DNA of 6,521 bases from Chloroflexia bacterium (GCA_025927935.1 JAICKM010000401.1:1-6521), one strand, 5' to 3'. Counted from the stretch's first letter, positions 1 through 5,678 are shown. Notes: a model not told the origin generated them from the sequence alone. Numbers and translations: made by a program.

Positions 1-314
1 AGAAGCAGCGCACGGCGATCGCGCGGGCCGTGATGCGTGACCCGGCCATCTTGATCCTGGACGATGCGCTTTCGAGCATCGACACCGCGACTCAGGCCGA
101 GATTTTACAGGCCCTGCAGAACGTGCTGGCCGGCCGTACCAGCCTGATTATCGCCCACCGGATTTCGACCGTGAAAGCCGCCGACCAGATCATCGTCCTC
201 GACGATGGGCACGTCATCGAGCAGGGCCGGCACCAGGAGTTAGTGGCCCGTGGCGGTGCCTACGCGCAGATGTATCGCCGCGAACTGTTGAGCCAGGAGT
301 TGGAAGTCGACTAA
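1..314 (+). CDS. ABC exporter half, C-terminal end of the ATPase domain (5' partial)
   Basis: The frame is open from base 3 and begins just after the Q of an ABC signature motif ([10 protein letters not shown] follows), so only the last ~103 residues of a transmembrane-ATPase fusion are present. Visible elements are Walker B (ILILDD, second Asp at 63-65), the D-loop SSID and the switch histidine in IIAHRIS (codon 156-158). The residue after the Walker B aspartate is Asp, not the catalytic Glu. In heterodimeric exporters such as TM287/288, BmrCD and LmrCD this change marks the subunit carrying the degenerate ATP site. The gene ends 15 nt before a second exporter half whose Walker B has the normal Glu, so the two probably form one heterodimer in the cytoplasmic membrane. 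The substrate cannot be told from sequence. The GTG at 30 is internal, not a start, because the family motif continues upstream of it. Confidence 0.93.
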   Translation, partial: KQRTAIARAVMRDPAILILDDALSSIDTATQAEILQALQNVLAGRTSLIIAHRISTVKAADQIIVLDDGHVIEQGRHQELVARGGAYAQMYRRELLSQELEVD

Positions 315-320
315 GCGAGG
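315..320 (+). promoter_or_regulatory. Ribosome-binding site of the second ABC half
   Basis: GCGAGG lies between the preceding stop codon and the ATG at 330, with 9 nt of spacing. It is a modest Shine-Dalgarno match. The short 15-nt gap and absence of a terminator indicate co-transcription with the upstream exporter half. Confidence 0.55.
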
Positions 321-329
321 TATGCTCTT

Positions 330-2180
330 ATGCCAGGACCCGGTCCTATACACGAAGACGAATTACTTGGGAAAGCCTATGATCATCGTCTGATGCGGCG
401 GCTGCTGGGGTACCTGCGGCCCTACCGCAAACGGATGATCGTGGCCTTAGTGTTGATTATCACCCTGGGCGCCATTGAGTTGACCCCCCCTTACCTGACC
501 AAGCTGGCAATCGACCGCTACATTGTACCCGGCGACCTGTCGGGGATGCCGGTGGTGTTGGGCTTGTTTCTCGGCAGCCTGCTGGCGGCTTTTGTGTTGC
601 GCTACACGCAAAACTTGATCATGCAGCGGATCGGGCAGGACGTCATGTATGACATGCGGTCCAACATCTTCGCCCATTTGCAACGGCAATCGCTCTCTTA
701 TTTCGATCACAATCCCGTGGGCCGCATGATGAGCCGGCTGACCAGCGATGTGGATGCGCTGAACGAGTTGCTCAGCTCGGGGGTGGTCGCCATCGTGGGC
801 GACTTTGTCGCGCTGGTTGGCATTGTCATCGTGATGCTGCTGCTCGACTGGAAGCTGGCCCTCGTCAGCCTGGCTGTGCTGCCGGTGATCTATGTGGTGA
901 GCCAGCGGTTCCAGAGCTGGATGCGGCGCACCTACCGCGACCAGCGTATCCGCCTGGCCCGCGTAAATGCCTTTTTGCAGGAAAATCTGTCGGGTATGCT
1001 GGTGCTACAATTGTTCAACCGCGAGAAGCGCCAGGCCGAGGAGTTCGACCGGCTCAACAAGCACTACCTGGCAGCGAACGTCGAATCCTTGCGCGCGTTC
1101 GCGCTCTTCTTCCCGATCATCAACCTCTGCTACGCCCTGGCCGTGGCGTTGCTGCTCTGGTACGGGGCCGGGGCGGTGCTGTCCCAGGTGGTCACTGTCG
1201 GCGTGCTGGTGGCGTTCTTCCAGTACACCGAGCGGGCCTTCCAGCCCATCCGTGACCTGGCCGAGAAATACAACATCATGCAAGCGGCCATGGCCGCCGC
1301 CGAGCGCATCTTCGTGATGCTCGACGAGCCGATCAGCATCCAGGACCCAGCAAACCCCGTGACCCTGGAGCATGTTCGCGGCGATATCGAATTCCGTCAT
1401 GTGAACTTCGAGTATAACCCCGGCGAACCGATTCTCAAGGATGTCAGCTTCCACATCCCGGCGGGCACCAGCGTCGCCATCGTCGGCGCCACGGGCGCGG
1501 GCAAAACCAGTATCATCAGCCTGCTCGGCCGCTTCTATGACGTGCTGGATGGGGCGATCCTGCTGGACGGCCTGGACGTGCGCCGGGTGCGCCAGCAGCA
1601 GTTGCGCCGCCATATCGGCGTAGTCTTGCAGGACGCCGTACTCTTCTCCGGTACGATCACGAGCAACATCCGGCTGCTGGACGAAACAATCACCGACGCG
1701 CAGGTCCGCCATGCCGCCGAGTTCGTCAACGCGGCAGGCTTTATTGAGGCGCTGCCCGACGGCTATGAGCATGAGGTCAAAGAGCGCGGCACCAACCTGT
1801 CGGTGGGCCAGCGCCAGTTGCTGGCGTTCGCGCGGGCCATCGCCTTTAACCCCGAGGTGCTGCTGGTCCTCGACGAAGCGACTTCGAGCGTCGATACGGA
1901 GACGGAGGCGCTCATCCAGGACGCCCTGGAGAAGCTAATGGCGGGCCGCACCAGCATCATTATCGCGCACCGGCTCTCCACCATTCGCCATGTGGACCGC
2001 ATTATCGTGCTGCACAAGGGCCGCGTGGTCGAGGAAGGCACGCACGACGAATTGATCGCCCGCGGCAACTTCTACTACCGGCTCTACCAGCTGCAATACC
2101 AGGAGCAGGAAGCCCGTGAGCGGCGCGTGGAGGCCGAGAAGCGCCGCCTGCACCAGCAAGCCGACGCCGCGCACCGCTGA
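330..2180 (+). CDS. ABC exporter half (permease-ATPase fusion), catalytically competent subunit
   Basis: This 616-aa protein has normal half-exporter length and architecture. Six membrane helices are visible at about residues 37-57, 75-95, 150-172, 175-192, 255-279 and 284-300, followed by the ATPase domain from about 350 to 590. Motifs are the A-loop Tyr362, Walker A GATGAGKT (386-393, Lys392), Q-loop Gln434, the ERG element (485-487), signature LSVGQ (490-494), Walker B VLLVLDE (Asp515, catalytic Glu516), D-loop SSVD and switch His547. All catalytic residues are intact. The signature reads LSVGQ rather than LSGGQ. In a heterodimer this motif faces the ATP site of the upstream subunit, which lacks the catalytic Glu, so both deviations fall in the same degenerate site. 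A charged, probably helical tail (about 591-616) ends the protein. It should export a lipid, drug or other hydrophobic compound using ATP; the cargo is unknown. A terminator follows 28 nt downstream. Confidence 0.95.
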   Translation: MPGPGPIHEDELLGKAYDHRLMRRLLGYLRPYRKRMIVALVLIITLGAIELTPPYLTKLAIDRYIVPGDLSGMPVVLGLFLGSLLAAFVLRYTQNLIMQRIGQDVMYDMRSNIFAHLQRQSLSYFDHNPVGRMMSRLTSDVDALNELLSSGVVAIVGDFVALVGIVIVMLLLDWKLALVSLAVLPVIYVVSQRFQSWMRRTYRDQRIRLARVNAFLQENLSGMLVLQLFNREKRQAEEFDRLNKHYLAANVESLRAFALFFPIINLCYALAVALLLWYGAGAVLSQVVTVGVLVAFFQYTERAFQPIRDLAEKYNIMQAAMAAAERIFVMLDEPISIQDPANPVTLEHVRGDIEFRHVNFEYNPGEPILKDVSFHIPAGTSVAIVGATGAGKTSIISLLGRFYDVLDGAILLDGLDVRRVRQQQLRRHIGVVLQDAVLFSGTITSNIRLLDETITDAQVRHAAEFVNAAGFIEALPDGYEHEVKERGTNLSVGQRQLLAFARAIAFNPEVLLVLDEATSSVDTETEALIQDALEKLMAGRTSIIIAHRLSTIRHVDRIIVLHKGRVVEEGTHDELIARGNFYYRLYQLQYQEQEARERRVEAEKRRLHQQADAAHR

Positions 2181-2208
2181 CGTGGCCGAGAATGCTCGAC
2201 AACCACCC

Positions 2209-2240
2209 CGCGCCCGGATAAAACATCCGGGCGCGTTTTT
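2209..2240 (+). terminator. Intrinsic terminator of the ABC exporter operon
   Basis: A perfect 11-bp GC-rich stem (2209-2219 with 2225-2235) encloses the 5-nt loop AAAAC and is followed directly by five T (2236-2240). It begins 28 nt after the exporter stop codon and separates the exporter unit from the genes downstream. Confidence 0.93.
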
Positions 2241-2261
2241 GCTGTCCGCCGAATGGCACCA

Positions 2262-2277
2262 TCCATGCTTTCATGGA
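2262..2277. repeat. Short perfect inverted repeat
   Basis: TCCATG and CATGGA flank a 4-nt spacer (CTTT), between the exporter terminator and the next gene. It could be an operator half-site pair or a weak hairpin in the leader of the 131-aa gene. At 6 bp per arm it could also be chance. Confidence 0.3.
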
Positions 2278-2321
2278 CCTGTGCGCGGCCGGAATTGCGG
2301 CGGCGCCGGAGGCCATGCCAC

Positions 2322-2328
2322 AGGAGGT
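2322..2328 (+). promoter_or_regulatory. Strong Shine-Dalgarno that sets the start at 2337
   Basis: AGGAGGT sits 8 nt before the ATG at 2337. It decides the start: the same frame is open back to 2253, but the upstream stretch encodes a basic Arg-rich segment without a ribosome-binding site. I see no convincing -35/-10 pair between the terminator at 2240 and this site. Confidence 0.85.
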
Positions 2329-2336
2329 TTGACATT

Positions 2337-2732
2337 ATGAACAGCAATCGGGCGGGGGCGCCGGATAGCGATTTTGAGCAGGACCCGGTAACGGAAGGCA
2401 CGCGCAGGGTGCCGGCCGGGATGCCGGGCGCCATCTACGCCGGGGGCGGCACGGTGCAACCCGAGGATCTCGAACTGGAAGAGAACTATCCGCCCGTCGC
2501 CAACGATCTGGGCGATGCCTTCGAGGCCGACGACCGGGTGGCCGGGGGCGACGACCAGGGAGTCGGCCCCAACGACGACACCGGCTCGACGGGCGGTAGC
2601 TACAGCGCGGGCGGCTCCACCCACGGCGGTATCGGTTACGAGCGTGGGTCCGACTATGGCGGCTCGGGCAAGGCCGAGGGCACAAACACCTCGCCGGGCG
2701 CCTATGGCTCCGGCGGCTCCGACGACCGCTGA
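2337..2732 (+). CDS. Hypothetical acidic/Gly-Ser-rich disordered protein, 131 aa
   Basis: I do not recognise a family. Residues 1 to about 80 are acidic with scattered Pro, Gly and a few hydrophobic residues (for example EDLELEEN at 43-50 and NDLGDAFEADD at 57-66). Residues 81-131 are a Gly/Ser/Thr/Asn/Tyr low-complexity tail with repeated GGS, YGG and YGSGGS patterns. There is no signal peptide, no membrane helix and no Cys, so the protein is predicted to be cytoplasmic, soluble and largely unfolded. The start is fixed by the AGGAGGT at 2322. The downstream gene encodes another Gly/Ser-rich protein with a nearly identical start context (CAGGAGGTT leader; MNSN here, MSSN there), which suggests a related role or shared leader ancestry. 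A stress-associated hydrophilin-like protein is one possibility, but nothing in the sequence proves it. The reading frame is well supported; the function is unknown. Confidence 0.78.
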   Translation: MNSNRAGAPDSDFEQDPVTEGTRRVPAGMPGAIYAGGGTVQPEDLELEENYPPVANDLGDAFEADDRVAGGDDQGVGPNDDTGSTGGSYSAGGSTHGGIGYERGSDYGGSGKAEGTNTSPGAYGSGGSDDR

Positions 2733-2774
2733 GCCGGGCGGCAACATCTTTGCTTTACGACCACCATAGGCCGG

Positions 2775-2805
2775 CGCACGCGGGATTCCAAAGGTCCCGC
2801 GTGCG
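2775..2805. terminator. GC-rich hairpin after the 131-aa gene, without a T-tract
   Basis: A perfect 11-bp stem (2775-2785 with 2795-2805) encloses a 9-nt loop, 42 nt after the stop codon at 2732. No run of T follows on either strand, so it is not a textbook intrinsic terminator. It may be a Rho-assisted terminator, an attenuator or a 3'-end protecting structure for the upstream transcript. Its position between a stop codon and a promoter supports transcript ending or stabilisation. Confidence 0.55.
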
Positions 2806-2835
2806 TGCTGACCGCTATTTATATGGCATTGATTG

Positions 2836-2844
2836 TGCTATACT
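2836..2844 (+). promoter_or_regulatory. Extended -10 promoter of the Met/Gly/Ser/Asp repeat gene
   Basis: TGC-TATACT matches an extended -10 element (TGn plus TATACT at 2839-2844). At 17-bp spacing the -35 position (TATTTA) is poor, as is usual for extended -10 promoters. Transcription would start near 2851, giving a leader of about 187 nt before the ATG at 3038. The surroundings (about 2814-2850) are AT-rich compared with neighbouring DNA. Confidence 0.6.
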
Positions 2845-2850
2845 TATATG

Positions 2851-3021
2851 AGCAGTGTCCGCGGGGTTCCGGGTCGCGCTCGGAATCATCTACCCCCTCC
2901 CCAACACTGCTAGGGCAACCGTGCCCGGTGCCGCCCTGGCATCCGGGTATCACTCCACCGGCCCCAACGAGCCGCGACGTAGCGGCCGGCTAAACGTAGC
3001 ACAGCGATGTGCTAGGACCTC
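2851..3021 (+). promoter_or_regulatory. Structured 5' leader of the repeat-protein gene
   Basis: The predicted transcript begins with consecutive stem-loops. An 8-bp helix pairs 2851-2858 with 2904-2911 at the 5' end. Inside it, 2867-2873 pairs with 2879-2885 (one G-U, 5-nt loop). Further hairpins pair 2913-2917 with 2922-2926, and 2971-2975 with 2982-2986. The last is a perfect 7-bp stem (2997-3003 with 3008-3014) capped by GCGA, a GNRA tetraloop, ending 7 nt before the ribosome-binding site. I recognise no known riboswitch class: it lacks glycine-riboswitch core motifs and only faintly recalls guanidine-I (GGGGTTCCG). Roles could be mRNA stabilisation, a thermosensor or a protein-binding site. 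Pairings were found by eye, not by folding software. Confidence 0.5.
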
Positions 3022-3028
3022 AGGAGGT
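3022..3028 (+). promoter_or_regulatory. Strong Shine-Dalgarno that sets the start at 3038
   Basis: AGGAGGT with 9-nt spacing to ATG 3038. It is preferred over an in-frame GTG at 2855, which has no ribosome-binding site and lies at the predicted transcription start inside the structured leader. Confidence 0.88.
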
Positions 3029-3037
3029 TCAACGGTT

Positions 3038-4183
3038 ATGAGTAGTAATTACAACGATCCCAGTAACAGCGAGTCTGATATGCGCGCATCCTCAGGCGCT
3101 TCCGGGGGTTCCGGTTCGTCGAGCGGTAGCTCGTCGGGTGGTTCCGGTATGGGCAACCGCTCGTCGGGTGGTTCAGGCATGGGTAGCGGTGCGAGCGGCG
3201 GCTCAATGGGCGGCGGCTCCGGCACGAGTAATGATTCCGATATGAGCAGCGGGTCCATGGGCGGCTCGATGGGTGGCTCAATGGGCGGTGGCTCGGGGAT
3301 GGGCGGCGACTCCGATATGGGGAGCGGCTCGATGGGTGGCTCAATGGGCGGCTCGGGGATGGGCGGCGACTCCGATATGGGGAGCGGCTCGATGGGCGGC
3401 ACCGGCATGAGCGGCGGCGCCTCAGGCGGCTCGATGGGCGGCGGCTCCGGCATGGGCGGCGACACCGATATGGGCGGCTCGGGGATGGGCGGCGACTCCG
3501 ATATGGGCAGCTCGGGGATGGGCGGCTCAATGGGTGGGTCCGGCATGGGCAGCGACACGGACATGGGCGGCTCAATGGGCGGTACCGGTATGGGTGGCGG
3601 CTCGATGAGCGGCGGCTCCGGCATGGGTACTGATTCCGACATGGGGAGCGGCTCGATGAGTGGCGGCTCGGGCATGGGCAGCGACTCTGATATGGGTAGT
3701 GGGTCCATGGGCGACTCCGGTATGGGCCGTGGTTCGATGGGCGGCTCGGGGATGGGCAGTGATTCCGATATGAGCAGCGGGTCCATGGGCGGCTCGATGG
3801 GCGGCGGCTCGGGGATGGGTAACGACTCCGACATGGGGAGCGGCTCGATGGGCGGCTCCGGTATGGGCAGCGGGTCATCCAGCGGTTCAATGGGTGGCGG
3901 CTCCGGCATGAGCGGCGGGTCGTCCGGTGGATCGATGGGTGGCGGCTCCGGCATGAGCGGCGACACCGATATGGGTAGCGGTTCGGACATGGGTGGTGGC
4001 TCGGGCATGAGCGGTGGCTCTAGCATGGGTGGCTCCGGCGGCATGTCCGGCAGCTCCAGCACCGGCGGCGGTATGGGATCCACTGGCGCGGGCCGGGGTG
4101 GCGGCATGAGCGGCTCCGGCGGCGGTATGGACACGACGAATACCTCGGGCGGCGGCCACGGCACGGGCGGCTCCGGCCTCTAG
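3038..4183 (+). CDS. Gly/Ser/Met/Asp low-complexity repeat protein, 381 aa
   Basis: I recognise no family. The protein is almost entirely Gly, Ser, Met, Asp and Thr. I count about 57 Met (~15%). There is no Cys, Lys, Trp, Phe, Ile, Val or Gln, only one Tyr (residue 5), one Pro, one His, four Arg and one Leu (the last residue). A Ser/Gly lead (about 1-62) is followed by eleven D-(S/T)-D-M cassettes between residues 66 and 312, usually framed as SGM-G-x-D-S-D-M-G-S-G-S-M-G-G. A Gly/Ser tail follows (313-381). It is strongly acidic, has no signal peptide or membrane helix, and should be cytoplasmic and unfolded. Regular thioether and carboxylate groups would suit soft-metal or divalent-cation binding, oxidant scavenging by Met, or condensate or hydrophilin-like behaviour; all of these are inference. 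Repeats use varied synonymous codons. The gene has its own promoter, structured leader and terminator, so it is likely a real, separately controlled gene. Confidence 0.85.
   Translation: MSSNYNDPSNSESDMRASSGASGGSGSSSGSSSGGSGMGNRSSGGSGMGSGASGGSMGGGSGTSNDSDMSSGSMGGSMGGSMGGGSGMGGDSDMGSGSMGGSMGGSGMGGDSDMGSGSMGGTGMSGGASGGSMGGGSGMGGDTDMGGSGMGGDSDMGSSGMGGSMGGSGMGSDTDMGGSMGGTGMGGGSMSGGSGMGTDSDMGSGSMSGGSGMGSDSDMGSGSMGDSGMGRGSMGGSGMGSDSDMSSGSMGGSMGGGSGMGNDSDMGSGSMGGSGMGSGSSSGSMGGGSGMSGGSSGGSMGGGSGMSGDTDMGSGSDMGGGSGMSGGSSMGGSGGMSGSSSTGGGMGSTGAGRGGGMSGSGGGMDTTNTSGGGHGTGGSGL
3290..3396 (+). repeat. Recent in-frame tandem duplication, 47-bp exact copies with 60-bp period
   Basis: Bases 3290-3336 and 3350-3396 are identical, offset by 60 bp (20 codons), within the repeat gene. 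A further near-identical piece of about 26 bp (GGGATGGGCGGCGACTCCGA and onward) recurs from about 3482. The copies encode the GDSDM cassette plus flanks. The 60-bp offset keeps the reading frame, as expected for repeat-unit slippage or unequal recombination. Confidence 0.9.
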
Positions 4184-4212
4184 CCGGCGGCTCCAGCGCC
4201 TCGCCCAATAGG

Positions 4213-4253
4213 GAGACCGCTCCCGGCCCAGCAGGGTCGGGAGCGGTCTCTTT
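4213..4253 (+). terminator. Intrinsic terminator of the repeat-protein gene
   Basis: A perfect 13-bp stem (4213-4225 with 4238-4250) with a 12-nt loop is followed by TTTAT. It starts 29 nt after the stop codon at 4183. The T-tract is short, but the stem is long and GC-rich. The next promoter begins only 18 nt later. Confidence 0.88.
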
Positions 4254-4270
4254 ATGGCGCGGATCGCGAA

Positions 4271-4299
4271 TTGCGGGAGGGCGCGCCGTATGCTAGAAT
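4271..4299 (+). promoter_or_regulatory. Sigma-70-like promoter of the Asp-box protein gene
   Basis: A -35 TTGCGG (4271-4276), a 17-bp spacer and a -10 TAGAAT (4294-4299) preceded by TGC (extended -10). The predicted start near 4306 gives a short leader of about 33 nt. It lies directly behind the terminator ending at 4253, so the downstream gene appears to be an independent unit. Confidence 0.72.
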
Positions 4300-4321
4300 G
4301 CAGCACACCGGCGACCAATGC

Positions 4322-4330
4322 AGGAAGGGG
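4322..4330 (+). promoter_or_regulatory. Ribosome-binding site deciding the start at 4339
   Basis: AGGAAGGGG sits 8 nt before ATG 4339. An in-frame ATG at 4318 runs into TGA after five codons, so 4339 is the start. Confidence 0.75.
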
Positions 4331-4338
4331 AGTGATCC

Positions 4339-5388
4339 ATGGCGAGCGCGACGATGTTGCATATCGGCACTCCACAGGGACTGTACGTCGCCAGCAAACC
4401 CGGCACCAGTCCGCAATGGCGCATCACCAAGCACACTCTGGTCGGGCGCCCGGTGATCGGCCTGGCGCTGGGCACCGACCTCCCAGTGCGTGTGGCCGCC
4501 GTGGTGCCCCAGATGGGCGTGTTCCACAGCACAAACGGCGGGCGCGAGTGGATGCTCACCCTGCCGCTGGATGTGACTGTGTTGCTGGCCGACCCCAATC
4601 GCCCGGACCGCATCTTCGCGGGCCTCAGCCATCCCGACCGGGTGGACGGCGACCACGCGGCGGGCGGGGCCGGCGAACCGGGCAATGTGCTGGTCTCGGA
4701 GGATGGCGGCGTAAGCTGGCACGCGCTGCCCGCCTTGCCCGTGGCGGTGACCCGCGTGCTGAGCCTGGCGCTCACCGGGGGCAGTTGGGATGATCCGGGC
4801 CGGCGGCTCTGGGCCGGGGTCGAGTCGGGCGGCGTGCTCTACAGCACATATAGCAACGCCCATTGGCAGGGCCTGCGCCTGGGGCTGGGCACGAAAGTGG
4901 CGGTCTATGCCCTGGCCACCACCGGGGGCGAAGATACCGATCTCTTTGCCGCGACCTCGGTGGGTATCTATCGCCTCCAGCCCGGCCAGCGGGCGACGGA
5001 CGCCGATTGGAAAGGCACCAGCCGGGTCTGGCGCTTGCCGGCCACGCCGACGCCGACCGCCGTGCGCCAGCTTATCGCCCTGGGCCGCGTGCAACACCCG
5101 GCGCGGCCCGCCGTGGCGCTGCTGGCGCGGGACGCCACGGGCCATCTCTGGCGGGGCCAGGACGGTAGTGGCGGCTGGACCGGTCTTGATCTAGCCCCGG
5201 CCGGCGGCGGCGATCCCGATCTAGCCGCGACCGCCCTCGCCGCGCACCCGGACTATCCCGACCGGGCCTATGCCGGCACACGCAGCGGGCGCATCTTTGA
5301 GACACGCAACCGCGGCACAAGCTGGGAAGATCTGGGTATCACGGTCGAGGGCGATGTGCGGACCATGGCCGTACTCGTCGTTAAATAG
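4339..5388 (+). CDS. Asp-box (BNR-type) beta-propeller-like protein, 349 aa
   Basis: Three clear Asp-box motifs (S-x-D/N-x-G-x-x-W type) are visible: STNGGREW (64-71), SEDGGVSW (120-127) and TRNRGTSW (322-329), with weaker echoes ending at Trp176 and Trp280. Strand-turn phrases typical of sortilin/Vps10, YCF48 and sialidase-like propellers recur, such as DPNRPDRIFAGL (85-96) and HPDYPDRAYAGT (303-314). This points to a single beta-propeller covering the whole protein. There is no signal peptide, membrane helix, lipobox or attached catalytic domain. The sialidase Arg triad and catalytic Tyr/Glu cannot be assigned, so a glycosidase role is not supported. Propellers of this kind usually act as binding scaffolds or assembly factors. 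YCF48 helps assemble photosystem II, so a helper role for the respiratory complex encoded downstream is conceivable but unproven. The gene has its own promoter, and no clear terminator follows. Confidence 0.88.
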   Translation: MASATMLHIGTPQGLYVASKPGTSPQWRITKHTLVGRPVIGLALGTDLPVRVAAVVPQMGVFHSTNGGREWMLTLPLDVTVLLADPNRPDRIFAGLSHPDRVDGDHAAGGAGEPGNVLVSEDGGVSWHALPALPVAVTRVLSLALTGGSWDDPGRRLWAGVESGGVLYSTYSNAHWQGLRLGLGTKVAVYALATTGGEDTDLFAATSVGIYRLQPGQRATDADWKGTSRVWRLPATPTPTAVRQLIALGRVQHPARPAVALLARDATGHLWRGQDGSGGWTGLDLAPAGGGDPDLAATALAAHPDYPDRAYAGTRSGRIFETRNRGTSWEDLGITVEGDVRTMAVLVVK

Positions 5389-5389
5389 G

Positions 5390-5418
5390 TTGCATTTTCA
5401 TGAGCCTGCTGGTATACT
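5390..5418 (+). promoter_or_regulatory. Strong sigma-70-like promoter upstream of the cytochrome b unit
   Basis: A -35 TTGCAT (5390-5395), an exactly 17-bp spacer and a -10 TATACT (5413-5418) preceded by TGG (extended -10). It begins 1 nt after the stop codon of the propeller gene. Predicted transcription starts near 5425, leaving a leader of about 267 nt before the 46-aa gene, or a separate small RNA. Confidence 0.68.
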
Positions 5419-5424
5419 GGCGCG

Positions 5425-5600
5425 GCTTGCTCTGCCGGCGGAAAACCGCGACGCGGCGCAGTGATTAGCCGGCTGTACCGCGGGGCACGCATCTTGATGA
5501 TGGCACCCCCGGCAGCGGCGCGTGGTCCACTCCGGCCCGTGTGCAGCGCGATTTTATATACAATATTAATCCGTCTTTTACCCGTTTTTAACTCGCCTGG
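5425..5600 (+). other. Intergenic stretch between promoter and cytochrome b operon
   Basis: No convincing gene is visible here. The first part (to about 5550) is GC-rich with partial inverted complementarity but no perfect long hairpin and no terminator. From 5551 to 5590 it turns sharply AT-rich, including TATACAAT around 5557-5564 and a T-rich block at 5575-5589 that could act as an UP element for the promoter at 5625. A 22-codon ORF at 5400-5468 overlaps the promoter and lacks a ribosome-binding site. Confidence 0.4.
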
Positions 5601-5624
5601 CTACGCATGAACGCGCTCTGGCTG

Positions 5625-5630
5625 TATAAT
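5625..5630 (+). promoter_or_regulatory. Consensus -10 (TATAAT) for the cytochrome b operon
   Basis: A perfect TATAAT lies 62 nt before the ATG of the 46-aa gene. The -35 region at 17-bp spacing (TACGCA, 5602-5607) is weak. The AT-rich block at 5551-5590 just upstream could supply UP-element contacts. The predicted leader is about 55 nt. It may be a second, proximal promoter in tandem with the one at 5390. Confidence 0.5.
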
Positions 5631-5678
5631 GAGACACAACCCCCGCCACCGAGCGTAGGCGCAACTGCATGGGCAAAT

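Noticed and set aside
1005..1772. 255-aa minus-strand open frame opposite the ABC exporter
   Set aside because: It overlaps a gene with intact catalytic motifs, has no recognisable domain and no ribosome-binding site.
2253..2336. 28-residue Arg-rich extension of the 131-aa protein
   Set aside because: It lacks a Shine-Dalgarno and overlaps the inverted repeat at 2262-2277. AGGAGGT at 2322 sets the start at 2337.
2851..3021. Known riboswitch (glycine or guanidine-I) in the leader
   Set aside because: Only a short GGGGTTCCG resemblance to guanidine-I is visible; the other conserved core segments are missing.
2855..3037. N-terminal extension of the repeat protein from GTG 2855
   Set aside because: It has no ribosome-binding site, begins at the predicted transcription start, differs in composition from the protein, and AGGAGGT at 3022 clearly serves ATG 3038.
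3200..4020. CRISPR array or minisatellite-like non-coding repeat
   Set aside because: Units keep the reading frame, vary at synonymous positions, have no unique spacers and form one uninterrupted coding frame.
3049..4164. 371-aa Pro-rich open frame on the minus strand opposite the repeat gene (and a 284-aa frame at 3036-3890)
   Set aside because: They are complements of Gly/Ser/Met codons, which cannot easily form stops. They have no ribosome-binding site, while the + strand has promoter, Shine-Dalgarno and terminator.
4252..5145. 297-aa minus-strand frame opposite the propeller gene
   Set aside because: It is a shadow frame in GC-rich DNA. The + strand frame carries Asp-box motifs, a promoter and a ribosome-binding site.
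4339..5388. Sialidase or other glycoside hydrolase
   Set aside because: Asp-boxes alone are structural. The Arg triad and catalytic residues cannot be identified and no secretion signal is present.
5400..5468. 22-codon ORF starting MSLLVYW
   Set aside because: Its start lies inside the -35/-10 spacer of the promoter at 5390, so the transcript would not include it, and there is no Shine-Dalgarno.
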